Below, piece after piece: positions 1 to 10,920 of a stretch of DNA of 64,000 bases (the stretch's first letter is position 1; every line of letters starts with the position of its first letter). The DNA lies in assembly GCA_030267905.1 (NCBI GenBank), contig BRXX01000436.1, positions 1-64,000 of the forward strand, given 5' to 3'. Both the position numbers and the translations under genes were made by a program. The DNA is from Triparma verrucosa. Taxonomy: Eukaryota > Sar > Bolidophyceae > Parmales > Triparmaceae. The notes under the pieces are model-generated. The model saw only the letters and a program-made list of their open reading frames with translations, was not told the origin of the DNA and ran no database searches.

Positions 1-66
1 CTAACCCTAACCCTAACCCTAACCCTAACCCTAACCCTAACCCTAACCCTAACCCTAACCCTAACC
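1..66. repeat. Telomere repeat tract
   Basis: Eleven perfect head-to-tail copies of CTAACC, the C-rich strand of the TTAGGG-type telomere, begin at the first base. They stop abruptly at CCAATG. The orientation shows that this is the left chromosome end, with the centromere to the right. The tract is short, most likely because assembly trimmed the telomere rather than because the telomere is really 66 bases long. Confidence 0.97.
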
Positions 67-283
67 CCAATGATTTCATAACAGTCTACGTCGCAGTGTG
101 TTGCTGGCGCTAATATGAGGACGTTACTATATAGTATCAACGTGTGGACGCTAATAGAAGGCGTGGAATCGATCGTGTGATCCAGGTTTTTGATTGTTGC
201 TTTGGCTGGAAAAGTTGATCGATGTAATCTAAACAAATTACTTTCTCCCGCACACCCCGATCTCTACGTTGTAGCATTCCATC

Positions 284-1799
284 ATGTCCTCCCTCTCCCT
301 CTCCTTTTTCTCCTCCTCCTCCTCGTCCTCGTCCCTACCACCGTCTATCCTCTTCCTAGGCCAGTCGAACGCGGCCGGCCGCTCTCGCTACTATGCCCAC
401 CATCCTCCTCTCCCTGTCATTCCCCTCCAACCTTCGAAGCCTCCCCTCTCCACCTTTGCCCCCGTCAGCCCTCGGACGCCCCTTCGACAGCTCTCTGTCC
501 ATACTATGTTCAATGACTGCGACCCGAAGAAAAATTCCCTTGGGTACTCTCCGTTGAACTACCTGTACCCGCTCTACGCTCATCACCACAATTTTGCCCG
601 TGGCGGCACCTCCCTCTCTGAGTGGCTTGCAAATTACGATTCTTGGGTGGTCGCTCCGTGGTCTAGGTCGAGTTCAGGTTCTGCCTCGCTGAAAACTGAC
701 GTTGTTTGGATCCAAGGCGAGTCTGATGTAGCAAACTCGGAAGCGAGCTATACGGACTACCACGAGAATCTGACAACGTTCGTCAACAAGTTGAAGGCGA
801 CGGTCAACATAAACACGTTGATCGTCGTCTTGACTACGACTACCCGGACTTCCCTTCTGAAGCTTCCCCACAGTCCGAAGCTCCTCCGGTCCTGCCAGTC
901 GAGGATCAGCGAGGCGGACTTCGGCTTCAAGATCAACATTGTCGACACTTCCGGCATACGCATGTGCGACGACGGAGTGCACTACACTAACAAAGGTTGT
1001 TACGACGTCAGCGTTCGGCTTCGTGCCGTCCTACTGCCGTCGCCGACTCCATCTCCGTCGCCAGCGTCGCTGAACGTCGAAGAATGGAAGGCAACGATGG
1101 ACAAGTCGGCCGTGGAGCTTTCGAAGGTGAGTGAGAAGTTCCAAGCCAGCACTATCACGAGAATTTTCTAAGTCTTTGCTCCTCGAACCGAAACCCTCGC
1201 TCCTCCTCGGCTCGCCGCAGCAACTAGATGAGAACATGTCCTTCGGCGGCTCAGAAAAAAACTATAAAATGATCAACTACACCTACGGTGAAATTCTACC
1301 TTCGACGGTTGAAAAGGTGTTTCGATCCAGCACTCCGCAGAATTCCCCTCCAAAATCACTCACAGTCGCGGACTTGGGGAGCGGCTGCGGCGGAGTCCTG
1401 TTGGCCTGTAAGATGTTGGGCTGCCTTGAGGAGAACCTGACCGGAATAGAAGTGATGTCGTCTTACCTCAACCAGAGCAAAATAGCGCTCCCCTCTTCCA
1501 CCCTTCTCTGCTCTGACTTCACGACGGACCTGAGCTGGGTGAACTGCGACTTGATCTTTGCCTGTTCGACCCTTTACGATCCGGAGCTGATGTCGAAGAT
1601 ATCTCAGATAGTGCGTTCGAATTGCAGAGAGAACACGACAGTTGTCACGCTGGATAAAGGGCTAGAAGGTTGCGAGTGCCTGGGGCAATTCGAGGGCGAG
1701 GGCAGCTGGGGTCCTTGCGTGGTATGGATAAATAAATATAGCAAGGCCTCCCCCACGCTTGATGGTGTGAGTACCAATACCCAATCCATAATAGAATAG
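284..1799 (+). CDS. Esterase (SASA/SGNH type) fused to DOT1-like methyltransferase
   Basis: Two exons (284-1126, 1173-1799) joined by a 46-base phase-0 GTGAG...TAAG intron give 489 residues. Residues about 20-245 carry the signatures of the sialate O-acetylesterase/CE6 branch of SGNH hydrolases: FLGQSN near 24-29 (nucleophile Ser28), WIQGESD at 142-148 and DGVH at 230-233 (catalytic Asp/His). Residues about 310-460 look like the DOT1 class of SAM methyltransferases: TYGEILPS near 318, the SAM loop DLGSGCGG near 348 and GIEV near 372. If the intron is retained, the reading frame stops at 1171 and only the esterase is made. The start is the first ATG, about 220 bases after the telomere. The protein ends 40 bases from the convergent WDR74 gene. 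The family assignments are good. Joining them into one protein rests on the splice phase and is an inference; two separate genes remain possible. Whether the second domain methylates histone H3 cannot be told. Confidence 0.68.
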
Positions 1800-1838
1800 A
1801 ATAGAATAGAAATGAATAAATTCTTAAATCAAAAACAA

Positions 1839-3466
1839 CTAGCGTCTCTGTTTTTTCCTACCGCCACCACCGCCACCGCCACTCTTCTTCTTCTTCTTCT
1901 TGTCCCTCTTCTTCGTCTTCGTCTGCATTCCGGGGTTGAAGAATTCCTCGTCGCTGCCGAACCCCTCGTCCGAGTCGCTATCGCCCTGATTGATGCCCAT
2001 ATTACCATTGCCGTCCATGCCATCGTCGTCTTCATCACTACTAAATACAATTTCCGCAACCTCGTCCTCCTCCTCAACATCTCCTTCGACAAACCTTCCC
2101 CCCTCGCCCCCTCCGACCTCCTCCCCCTCCCCTGATCCCTCCTCCACGACTTGAATCTCTCCGGCCCCCCACAGAAACGCACCCCCCCTCTGCCTGATGT
2201 AGACCTCCCCTCTCCTCCTGCCCTTGTCGTCCCAGCAATTCCAGATCCTGTCCAATCCCACCGAGCCCACCCACTCGCCTTTCGCCTTGATGTCCTTGAC
2301 GCAACCGTTGGGTCCGACCAACCTGCGCTTGACCTTCAGCATCCTGACGTCGACGTCGTGGACGTAGCCTTCGCTCGTCCCGACGATGATCCTCCCCCCC
2401 CCCTCGTCGCCACCCCACTCGCACGCTGTGATCATGCTCTCGATGACCTCCCCGTTGTTGCCCCCCACGACGGCCCTGGGCCTCCTCTGCCTCGTATCGT
2501 ACAGCCTCAGCTCCTTGTAAGCCGTCCCGGCGCAAAATTCCGTCTCGCTGTTGCTGGAGATGCAGGTCTGCCACAGTGGATGCTGCAGCAGCGTTTGCGG
2601 ATCCGGTGGAATGTTCTTCGCCTTCCACATGGCCTTCATATTGTTGAGGTCAAATATCTGAACCTGTGAGTGAGAGTGAGAGCGAGAGCGAGAACGAGAG
2701 CGAGAGTGAAGCGACGAATTAGAAAATAATTCAAACGTAAACAACACACACAACGAAGTGACAGTGGTGCTACTTCTTGCTCACCTCCCTGTCCCTCCCA
2801 CCCAAAGCCAACAAAGTGTCAGACAAATAACAACTGCTCTCCACCGGGTTCCTCCCCCGGAAGGACTTGCTCCTCGTCGCCTCCGGAGGCCTCGGCACCA
2901 ACGGCTTCTGCGTCATCCTCTCGTATCCCCCTCCCCCCTCCTTGCTCTCCACGTCCGCCTTCACGTCGACCTTGAAGACGTTGCCATAGCTCGTCACGGC
3001 CGTCAAGTACTCTCCCCCTCCCCAGCCGTTGACGTTCATGACGTCCTCGTACATGTCGGCGGCCTCCGCGTCAGGACCAGAGCTGAAGAGGTCGATCCTC
3101 TTACAGAACTTTATGGTATCCTGCGATGCGAGCGAGCGAGTTAGGATTGTGCAGAATTATTAAGCGGTGGTGGCAGTGGTGGTACAGTGAGCGGCCGATG
3201 AGTGTAAACCGTTTTGTTTTCCTTTTCCTCACCTCCTCTGCCTTCCACAGCTCGACGCTGGGCCCCTTCCTTCCAACCGCGATGCTCGCCTTATCACTTC
3301 CGATCCAGTTGAGGGACGTGATGCCGTTTCCTCGGCCTTGGGTGAGGTCGGGGGGCAGGTGAGACGTCGTTGCGGGCCTGTGCATGACAGTGTTCGACGA
3401 GATGGTTACGGAACATTGAAAGGTTTTTAGGAGACCTGTTTCATCACTGCTAATTACGAGAACCAT
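1839..3466 (-). CDS. WDR74: WD-repeat ribosome biogenesis protein, WDR74/NSA1-like
   Basis: Three exons on the minus strand (3466-3233, 3120-2785, 2663-1839; both introns phase 0, GTGAG donors) give 464 residues. The N-terminal two thirds is a seven-blade-type WD40 protein with recognisable pieces such as SVELWKAEE, ELRLYDTRQRRP and SVGLDRIWNCWD. The last motif and the C-terminal tail, rich in Asp/Glu and then Lys (KKRDKKKKKK), are typical of WDR74 and yeast Nsa1. Those proteins act in the nucleolus in early pre-60S ribosome assembly. The end is 40 bases from the end of the esterase-DOT1 gene, and the start is 363 bases from the divergent sulfate-activation gene. The intron between 2664 and 2784 holds a purine-rich GAGAGC repeat. 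The last-exon frame is also open across this intron, so a retained-intron form would still be translated. Confidence 0.8.
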
Positions 3467-3829
3467 ATTTTTTGTGTGGTGTAAGCTGTGTAGTAGCCCT
3501 AGTTAGTGCTCGATCCTCGCTTAAAATTGATTGCCGTCTCGAAATCGATGAGAAATCGAGAGAAAACTCGATTTTTGCTTGTTAATCTGATTGGTCTCCC
3601 TCTAGTCTTTTTGGTTGCTTTTCTGGCACCAACAAAGTTGCTATTTGTTCGAATTTGTCATCATTACTGCAACATTACCGTAACGAAACGCACCATTGCA
3701 CCATTATTGCGTACGAGAAGAAGAAGAGAAACCAGTAGATCTATTGATCCTGACGTCTACCGCCCTAAATCGGCATTCTCTCGCCTCCTACTAGCGGTCC
3801 CACTTATCGTCTTACGATCACTCTCAAGG

Positions 3830-6800
3830 ATGCCTAAATATTCTTATAGGAAGGTTCAACAGAATGAAGATGGTGGACTTGAGATGGGAACTCCGTCTAA
3901 GGCCGCCACTAGGGTGTACGATGAGGCTGAGTTTGACGTAAGTGACACAATATAACGACCCTCCCTCCACCGTTCCCTCAAAACATTTTGTCATTTCTAA
4001 TTCATGTCACTCTAATTCACCGCAGGGCGACGACCTCGCGCACCGACGCCTACCCACCTGCCTCTCCCTCCTCATCCTTCTGACAATAGTCTACGTCCTC
4101 TCCCGCACCTCCTCCTCCTCCACCTGCACCTACGACCTCACCTCCCTAAACATGGGTGCCATCCGCAAGCAGATGTTCGCCAACCAGCCCCCCCACATAA
4201 TCGAGTGCTCCTCCGCCGGCGAGAACGAGGACCAGTCGGCGTGCCACCTCCCCCGCCCGGAGCGCTACGCGGCCCTGAAACAGAAAGGCGCCACCCTGTG
4301 GATGACGGGGTGCTCGGGGGCAGGGAAGACTACCATCGCCACGGCTCTCGAGGAGAAGGTGAGATGCGAACCGACGCCCCCATTTTATCCGTTCCAACTA
4401 AATTTATAACCCACCCCCACAACAAATTCAGCTCGTCAAGGAGTATGGAAAGCACGTGTACCGCCTCGACGGCGACAACATCCGCACTGGTTTGAACCGG
4501 GACTTGGGGTTCTCGGCGGACGACAGGGACGAGAGCGTGAGGAGGGTCGGCGAGATATCGACTCTGTTTTCGGATGCTGGTGTTATTACGTTGGTGGGGC
4601 TGATCAGCCCTTATAGGGAGGGGAGGGATGAGGTTAGGAAGAGGCACGAGGATCAGGGGATACCGTTTTACGAAGTTTTCCTCGACGTGCCTGTTGAGGA
4701 ATTGATGAGTAGGGACCCCAAGGGTTTGTACGAGAAGGTCAAGAGCGGTGAGTTGAAGCACTTCACGTGCATTGACGACCCGTACGAAGAACCCCAACAC
4801 CCTGAGATCACGCTCAAAACTCGCGATTTGAAGATCGAGGAGAGGTAAGGCGTCACGCCCGTCACTACGTACAACCACAACTCCTCTAACTCCCTCCTTC
4901 CTAATAACACCAAACAAATACATGCATCAATCGTCGCAGCGTCGAAGTGCTCTTTAGGAGGCTGAGGGAGGACGGAATTCTGGAGGGCGCGCCTAAGCTC
5001 GCGCCCGCTGGCCTGCCCAACCCTGACGGCGACGAGATCGTCGACTGCCACGTCCCTTCGAAGGACCGCGCAGAAAGAATCAAGGAGGCCGAGACCCTGC
5101 CCAAGGTCCTCATCACCGACCTCGACCTCAACTGGCTCCAAGTCATCGGCGAGGGCTGGGCTTCCCCCCTCAAGGGCTTCATGCGCGAGGGCACCCTCCT
5201 CGAGGCCCTGCACTTCAACTCCATCACTGTCGATCCCTTCAACCTAACCGGCAACGCCCTCCGCCACGAGCGAAAGACGAACTTCGACACCTTCACCGAT
5301 GTTCAGCCTCCAGGAAGGGTCAGCATGTCCGTTCCCATCACCCTTTCGTGCACGGACTACACCAAGGACGCGATTGAAGCTTCGCCGAAGAAGGCGGTTG
5401 CGCTCGTCACTCAGATGGGAGAAACTGTCGCGATCCTCCGGGACCCTGAAATTTACGAGAATAGGAAGGAGGAGGTGAGAAGCCCATTACACTACAGTAC
5501 CGTTTGTAATTGTTGCTGCAAATTCTAACTCGAACTCGTCTAAACATCGACAGATCGTCACGAGGATGTTCGGAGTCATCGATCCGGGACACCCTTACAT
5601 CAAGAAGATCTACGAGGGCGGACCTTGGCTCATTGGAGGAGAGGTCGAGCTCCTCGATCGCATCAAGTACAACGATGGCCTTGACGAATGGCGCAAGACG
5701 GCGAAGCAGCTCACGGACGAGTTCAAGGCCAAGAACGCCGACGTCGTTTACGCGTTCCAGACCCGTAACCCCACCCACGCTGGGCACGCTTACCTGATGA
5801 AATCCGCCGGCCAAGACCTCAAAAAGCAAGGGTACAAGAACCCCGTCCTCTGGCTGTCTCCCCTCGGAGGCTGGACCAAGGAGGACGACGTCCCGCTCGA
5901 CGTCCGCGTCAAGCAACACCACGAAGTCCTCAGGGCCGGAACCTCCCACCCTGGAGGCCTCGATCCTGACAAGACTGTCATGGCCATCTGGCCCAGTCCC
6001 ATGGTCTACGCCGGTCCCACCGAGGTCCAGTTCCACGCCAAGTCCAGGCGCTCCGCCGGGGCGTCCTACTTCGTAGTCGGCCGCGATCCCGCCGGCATGA
6101 AGGGCTCCATGGAGGCCGTCGCCCACAAAGATGACGACCTGTACAACGGAGATCACGGCCGTTACGTCTTGCAGATGAGCCCCGGAATCGGCGACATGAA
6201 AATGCTCAGCTTCGTCAAGGTCATGTACGACGTCAAGAGCAACAGCATGACCCTCCCCGACGAGAGCAGGATGGAGGACTTCATAAGCATCTCCGGGACG
6301 AAGATGAGGACTCTGGCCAGGCAGCAGGCCGTGCCGTGTCCGGACGTTGTTCCGACTGATCTGCTAGGAGAGAACTGCGTCCCCAACGGTTTCATGGTGC
6401 CGAAGGGTTGGGACATTGTGACGGATTACTACTCGAACATCGACACGAAGGAGTGGGTCCCTTGGTCCCGTCCCATCGTCGAGCCCAACATCGACGCCCA
6501 CAAAACGCACAGCACCGGAACGTTCGGCTCCAACTCCTTCGAGCTGTCGCAGAGGGAGGGCGGATCGAGCTTCTGGCACAGCATCCCTTTGTACCATGAC
6601 GCGGAAAAGAAGATGATCAACTTCATCACCGAAATACCAATGTACGTGACTGCGAAGATGGAGGTCGATAAATCCGCCGATGGCAACGCCATCAGGCAGG
6701 ACAAGAACAAGGACGGTTCCCCCCGCTACTACACCTACGGCACCCCCTTCTTCAACTACGGTTTGATCCCCCAGACCTGGGAGGACCCGGAAGTCTTCTC

Positions 6801-7221
6801 CGCGGAGGGTAACGGCGGAGACAACGATCCCCTCGACGTCATGGAGGTCGGCATGACGCCTCTTCCCATGGGCAGCGTTACCCCGTGCAAAGTCCTCGGC
6901 AGCCTAGAGCTCATCGACGACGGCGAGACCGACCACAAGATCCTCTGCGTGAGCGAGGGTAGCAAGGACTTCGACAAAATTCACGACGTCGCCTCCCTCG
7001 AGTCGTACCGTCCCGGCACGATCAAGCGGCTAGTGCATTGGTTGAAGTACTACAAGACGAGCGATGGGAAGGGAGTCAACGAGCTGAGCAACAATGAGAA
7101 GCCTACGTCCGTTAACGAGGCGATTGATATTATTGAAGAGACTAATGGTTACTGGAAGGCATTGTGTGATGACAAGGATAGGGGCAGTGAATTAGGGTTC
7201 GTGTTGGATGGATGTCCGTAA
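3830..7221 (+). CDS. Triple fusion: APS kinase - ATP sulfurylase - inorganic pyrophosphatase
   Basis: Five exons (3830-3937, 4026-4358, 4432-4844, 4940-5474, 5554-7221) give 1018 residues. Order: a cytosolic leader; a single hydrophobic anchor at about residues 47-63 (SLLILLTIVYVL); APS kinase with P-loop GCSGAGKTT near 131 and DGDNIR near 159; ATP sulfurylase with QTRNPTHAGH near 531 and GRDPAG near 638; and a soluble family I pyrophosphatase with EIPMYVTAKMEV near 821 and the metal site GDNDPLDVMEVG near 884. Together these make PAPS or APS from sulfate and ATP and remove the pyrophosphate that would reverse the reaction. Such three-way fusions are known from diatoms and related algae. The start was chosen as the first ATG that gives a short leader before the anchor; the frame is open further upstream to 3506. 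There is no clear plastid transit peptide, so a secretory or ER-membrane location is likely. Confidence 0.93.
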
Positions 7222-7365
7222 GAACAAGGTGATTGTGAGCGAAAGGAAATGAGAATGGATTTATCAATAAAAAATTAATTTCTCTCAATTTTTATTTTTG
7301 GTTCCCAGAAATGTACTCCTTTTCTTTTCACCACAACACCTCCCACTCCCCCCCGCAGCGCCGCG

Positions 7366-8587
7366 ATGGGGGAAATCACGTCCTCGACCCCTGCCTCTTC
7401 CTCCTCATCTCCCCAAACGCACACTCCCCCCTCCCCACCCGAACCTCTCCCTGTCTCTCTCCCTCTCACCACAGCTACCCTCAAGCTCCACAATTCATCT
7501 CACAACTCCTTGCCTCCTCCTGTACCTCCGCCCATTAAGCCTGTCCATGTGTCTCAGCGGATGTTCTACGCGGACGGTTCTAACAGGTCGCCGACCCTGG
7601 CGACCCTGTACTCTCCCCCCCACCACCATTACAACAGCATGGAAATATTTCTTGCCTCCGTCGTGGGTTTAATAGCGAGCGTCTTGCTGGCGACGCATTA
7701 CTCTGTAGACAACGTTCTCTTCCATCTCCCCCCTATGTTCGCCTTCTACCTGATTTTGAATCTTGCGATTGTTAGGTGCATAGTAAATCAGGCAAAGGAG
7801 CAGGTGAGAAGCGCAACGCGGAGGATGCAAAAGTGTGTTATACTCGTGTGTGCGTATCCATCGTCAGTCTGTTGTGGCCCCGTATCCGACGGAGGTTCTA
7901 TCTTAATCAACCTCTCAAAAAAACATCCCCTCTCACGCACACTGTTCTGTACACCAAACACCACACGCCAACCTCCTTAGTCGCTCCCGACAAGCAAGGA
8001 ATACAATCCGGACTTTTGCCAAGGGAAACCACGCACGCATATCTTGAAGATGACGTTCTTCACGATTTGCTTGCTCGCGTGTATGGCTATTTACGAATTC
8101 ATAACGATCATGAGGCTCCTCATCAACGCTGCTAACCCAGGCCATCATCGTGTGGGCGTGATCTTGACGCTCTCTTTTGTGCCGTTTGGGGTGGGCTTAA
8201 GCGGTTGGTTTGGTGCTAAGTTCTTGAGAAGGAGGGAGATTAGCTACCTGCTTGGGCGCCATAATGGCCGGTGAGTCTTTTTTATGCTGCACAAACAACA
8301 CAGCACACCACACCCTTTCTAACCCAGAACCTCATACTCGGTACACTTCACACTGGTCACACTCGTTGCAAAAACTCAAAATCATTAGCTACGATGGAAA
8401 CGACCCTCAAGGCATGATTGAAGCTGAGGAAGGGGGTATGGAATGTAATAGTTTCGATGGAGGTGATATGCTCGATGATAGCTTTGACGAGATTGAGACG
8501 AAACAGCGAAGGTTGAGCAATCCCGATTATGAATTAGAAATTGAAATGGGGCGTACAGGAGAGAGAAATGATAAAGAAAGGCCTTGA
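7366..8587 (+). CDS. Hypothetical four-helix membrane protein
   Basis: Three exons (7366-7803, 7981-8270, 8389-8587; introns in phase 0 and 2) give 308 residues. The first 85 residues are rich in Ser, Pro and Thr and probably disordered. They are followed by four hydrophobic segments: IFLASVVGLIASVLLA, FAFYLILNLAIV, TFFTICLLACMAIYEFI and VGVILTLSFVPFGVGLSGW. The C-terminal 65 residues are acidic and hydrophilic. The 177-base first intron ends at CTTAG, and its exon 2 frame fits exactly. I do not recognise the family. The topology, with a long disordered N-terminus and an acidic tail, would suit an endomembrane protein, but nothing in the sequence says which. It lies downstream of the sulfate-activation gene on the same strand and has its own start ATG in GCGATGGGG. 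Confidence 0.65.
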
Positions 8588-8941
8588 CTGTTATTTAATG
8601 AATAAACTCCCGCCCTTTGGCCTATTTCTCTTCCTCGCCTTGCTTGTCTCGCCTTATGAAATCCCGCCAGCTACCACCCCATCCCCCCTCCCTTGACACT
8701 CCCCCGCAAAACCAAAATTCGAATAAAAGCACCCTTCGCCTGTCAGTTTAAATATTGGTCCACTTTAATTATCGACTTCTACTCCCGTCCTGATTGCTCA
8801 ATTTCCCCAACAAAAATGCCGACATACCATCGATCCAACCATCTCTCTTTAAAACCAGCTGAATTGCTTCCACCTTTGTCAACCCCCTCTCGTACTTTAC
8901 ATAGTCCTGTGTTGTCCTCTGTCGCCTCCTCTACTACTTCT
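8588..8941. other. Convergent spacer, 354 bases
   Basis: This lies between the ends of two convergent genes. A CCT-rich plus-strand frame (8693-8986) is open here, but it has no domain, no intron signals and runs into the opposite gene. I see only 3' untranslated sequence, including AATGAATAAACTCCC just after the first stop, which could serve polyadenylation. Confidence 0.5.
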
Positions 8942-9133
8942 CTAATCAGTCTTAGGCGGGCCCTTGACCACCAAAGCTATAGTTAGGACGGCGCAAATGG
9001 CAAAGAATCCGCCAACGGTGTATTCTAATGTGTAGGAATACGGGATCTCGACCTTCTTCTTGCCCCAGGCATCAGCTAAGTAGAAGAGCGAAGCAGCCGC
9101 GAAGGCTTGGATCTGCATCTGCTTGGTGGCCAT
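8942..9133 (-). CDS. Small single-span membrane protein
   Basis: A 63-residue protein starting at ATG 9133 (MATKQMQIQAF). It has a mildly hydrophobic N-terminal stretch (AFAAASLFYLADAW), a basic patch GKKKVEI and one strong membrane segment at residues about 41-56 (GGFFAICAVLTIALVV), then a short polar tail KGPPKTD. The frame is open upstream to 9211, but that extension is Ser/Thr/Lys-rich and looks untranslated. The size and architecture resemble small accessory subunits of membrane complexes (oxidoreductase, translocon or oligosaccharyltransferase types), but I cannot match it to any one. It is intronless and convergent with the membrane protein to its left. Confidence 0.5.
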   Translation of the reverse strand: MATKQMQIQAFAAASLFYLADAWGKKKVEIPYSYTLEYTVGGFFAICAVLTIALVVKGPPKTD

Positions 9134-9323
9134 AGTTTTAAGGGAACTGGTTTTTGAGACTTGACTAGTATGTGTTTTTGTCGAGATGTTGAGGCCAAAC
9201 CCAGTCATCAAATGTTTCCGATGATCGCACGTAGCTAGCCGCTGCTATCCCGAGGGGGGGGCATAGTATATAGTACTCTCTGTGCATGTCCATTGACATG
9301 AAGTTCCGACCGACCGATACATA

Positions 9324-9420
9324 CCCATCGTCTTCCCTCCTCCCTGCGATCCTCTTTCTTGCCCCTCCGTATACAACCCATCGTCTTCCCTCCTCCCTGC
9401 GATCCACTTTCTTGCCCCTC
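9324..9420. repeat. Tandem direct repeat, two copies of about 44 bases
   Basis: CCCATCGTCTTCCCTCCTCC begins at 9324 and again at 9377 (period 53). The copies continue through CTGCGATCC.CTTTCTTGCC with one difference. The repeat lies in the spacer between two minus-strand genes, upstream of the small membrane protein. Confidence 0.85.
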
Positions 9421-9501
9421 GCCCCCAAAAAAATATAGCAACTCTAGTTTGTACATATTATCAATCATTTATCATAGTTTTTATCGCTTTCGTGCATTTT
9501 A

Positions 9502-10920
9502 TCAGCTGAAGAAAGCCGAAACTTGCGTCTTTCCTGTAGGCGTTGCCTCTACGCTCAACGCCCTTCCCTTCGGACCGACAGGCTTGGGCGTGTATTTGGG
9601 CGTGAACTGCACGTTGAAGTTGCTGGTGTTTTCGTACTTCCTGCCCCCCCCTACTCCTCCTTCATGATCTCCCCAGCTGACCGTGCTGCTCCTTCGACCT
9701 CCTCTGGCTGCGAAGCCCTGCTTCTCTATGTCGCCGCCCTGGAAGCCGTTCCTCAGTCTCGACATCCTGAAGGTTTTCTCCCTCTTGACGGCTTGCAGAG
9801 AATTCTCTTCCTCTTGCAGGCTCAGGGCTCCCTTCCGCTCGACGAGGCTTTCCATTCTTCGTTCGTCTACGATGCGCTTAACTTCGTCCTCTCCATTTCC
9901 CTCCCTCAGCCAGTTTGACCTCGTGGGGTGGTTGGGGGACACGAAGTTCGGCTTCTTTATTAAGTAGTCGTTGCGGACCTTCCACGATATTTCGTTGTCG
10001 TATGTTCTCGTCTGCGGCCTGCTAAGCTTCACCACTCCCGTCAAATTTCCGACGTAGCCCTTCTCCGGAGAGACCTTGTATTTGCTCTTGCTGACCTTTC
10101 GCTTCCCCTCCATTTTCTTCATCTTCCTCTTGAACTCTGACTGGCGCTTAGCCTCTTTGTCCTCTTTTTCTTTTCTCAGGACGGCCTTCTCTTCCCTCAC
10201 GGTCGTCAGCAACCTCTCGTCAACCTTGAGTTCGTGGCCCAACCTGAGCGGAGAGCAACGGTTGTTGAACCCATTGAGAAAGTCTTCCAGTGCTTCGTCC
10301 CCCTTCACGCTCACCGACTGCAGCGTCGAAGCCGTCCCTATCTCCTGTTCTGCTTCACGCTTCGCAATTCCAAAACCCCTGAGGCCATTCACCACCCGAA
10401 TTTCTCCATTCACAAGATCGAGGCCAACCTCCTGAAACTTGGTCGCCCAATTGCCTTTGCTATTCCGCCAGACGTGGTTGTCGTAGCACAGCAAGTGGAG
10501 ATCGCGCTGGTGCAGCTTTAAATACTGGAACACGAGATCGTAAATTGACGGAGAGAAGTCGCCCCTGAGATAACTGACCTTGCCATGCGAAGGCTCGTCA
10601 TCCACATTATCCCAAACCCAGTGCTCGTCGTGGTCCAAAACGCTCGGTATCGTCGTGTTCAAAGTCGTGGACGCTTTTCCTGTGAGTTTGGTGAAGCGCC
10701 GACTCCTCGCGTCCAAGCTTTCGTCAATCCAGTTAGAGTTGTACTGCGCTGCAAGTTCTTGCCTCCTCACCAGACCATCAACAGGCGAGTAGTCTGAAGA
10801 GGACCCGCTAGAAACCTTACGTTCCCCATAGCTATCTACCATCAGGCCCCGGCTCGGTAAAATACCGACCTGCCTACTTGCCGCCGTGTACATCTCGCCT
10901 GCTCCATGGGTTACAGACAT
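9502..10920 (-). CDS. Uncharacterised basic protein, 472 residues
   Basis: An intronless frame from ATG 10920. No known domain is visible. The middle (about residues 235-285) is a highly charged probable coiled coil (EEKAVLRKEKEDKEAKRQSE, then KRKMKKMEGKRK). A second charged helix lies near 350-390. The C-terminal 90 residues are Gly/Arg/Ser-rich and low in structure (GFAARGGRRSSTVSWGD, then FTPKYTPKPVGPKGRAL). A short more ordered stretch near 120-150 (SIYDLVFQYLKLHQRDLHLL) is predicted helical. The lysine-rich coil and disordered tail would suit a cytoskeletal or nucleic-acid-associated protein; this is only a composition argument. It is divergent from the C2/LRR gene across a 536-base spacer. 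Confidence 0.7.
   Translation of the reverse strand: MSVTHGAGEMYTAASRQVGILPSRGLMVDSYGERKVSSGSSSDYSPVDGLVRRQELAAQYNSNWIDESLDARSRRFTKLTGKASTTLNTTIPSVLDHDEHWVWDNVDDEPSHGKVSYLRGDFSPSIYDLVFQYLKLHQRDLHLLCYDNHVWRNSKGNWATKFQEVGLDLVNGEIRVVNGLRGFGIAKREAEQEIGTASTLQSVSVKGDEALEDFLNGFNNRCSPLRLGHELKVDERLLTTVREEKAVLRKEKEDKEAKRQSEFKRKMKKMEGKRKVSKSKYKVSPEKGYVGNLTGVVKLSRPQTRTYDNEISWKVRNDYLIKKPNFVSPNHPTRSNWLREGNGEDEVKRIVDERRMESLVERKGALSLQEEENSLQAVKREKTFRMSRLRNGFQGGDIEKQGFAARGGRRSSTVSWGDHEGGVGGGRKYENTSNFNVQFTPKYTPKPVGPKGRALSVEATPTGKTQVSAFFS

Noticed and set aside
2151..2669. 172-residue plus-strand frame
   Set aside because: Antisense of the WDR74 last exon; no supporting motif.
8693..8986. 97-residue plus-strand frame
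   Set aside because: Runs into the small membrane protein on the other strand; composition is low-complexity.
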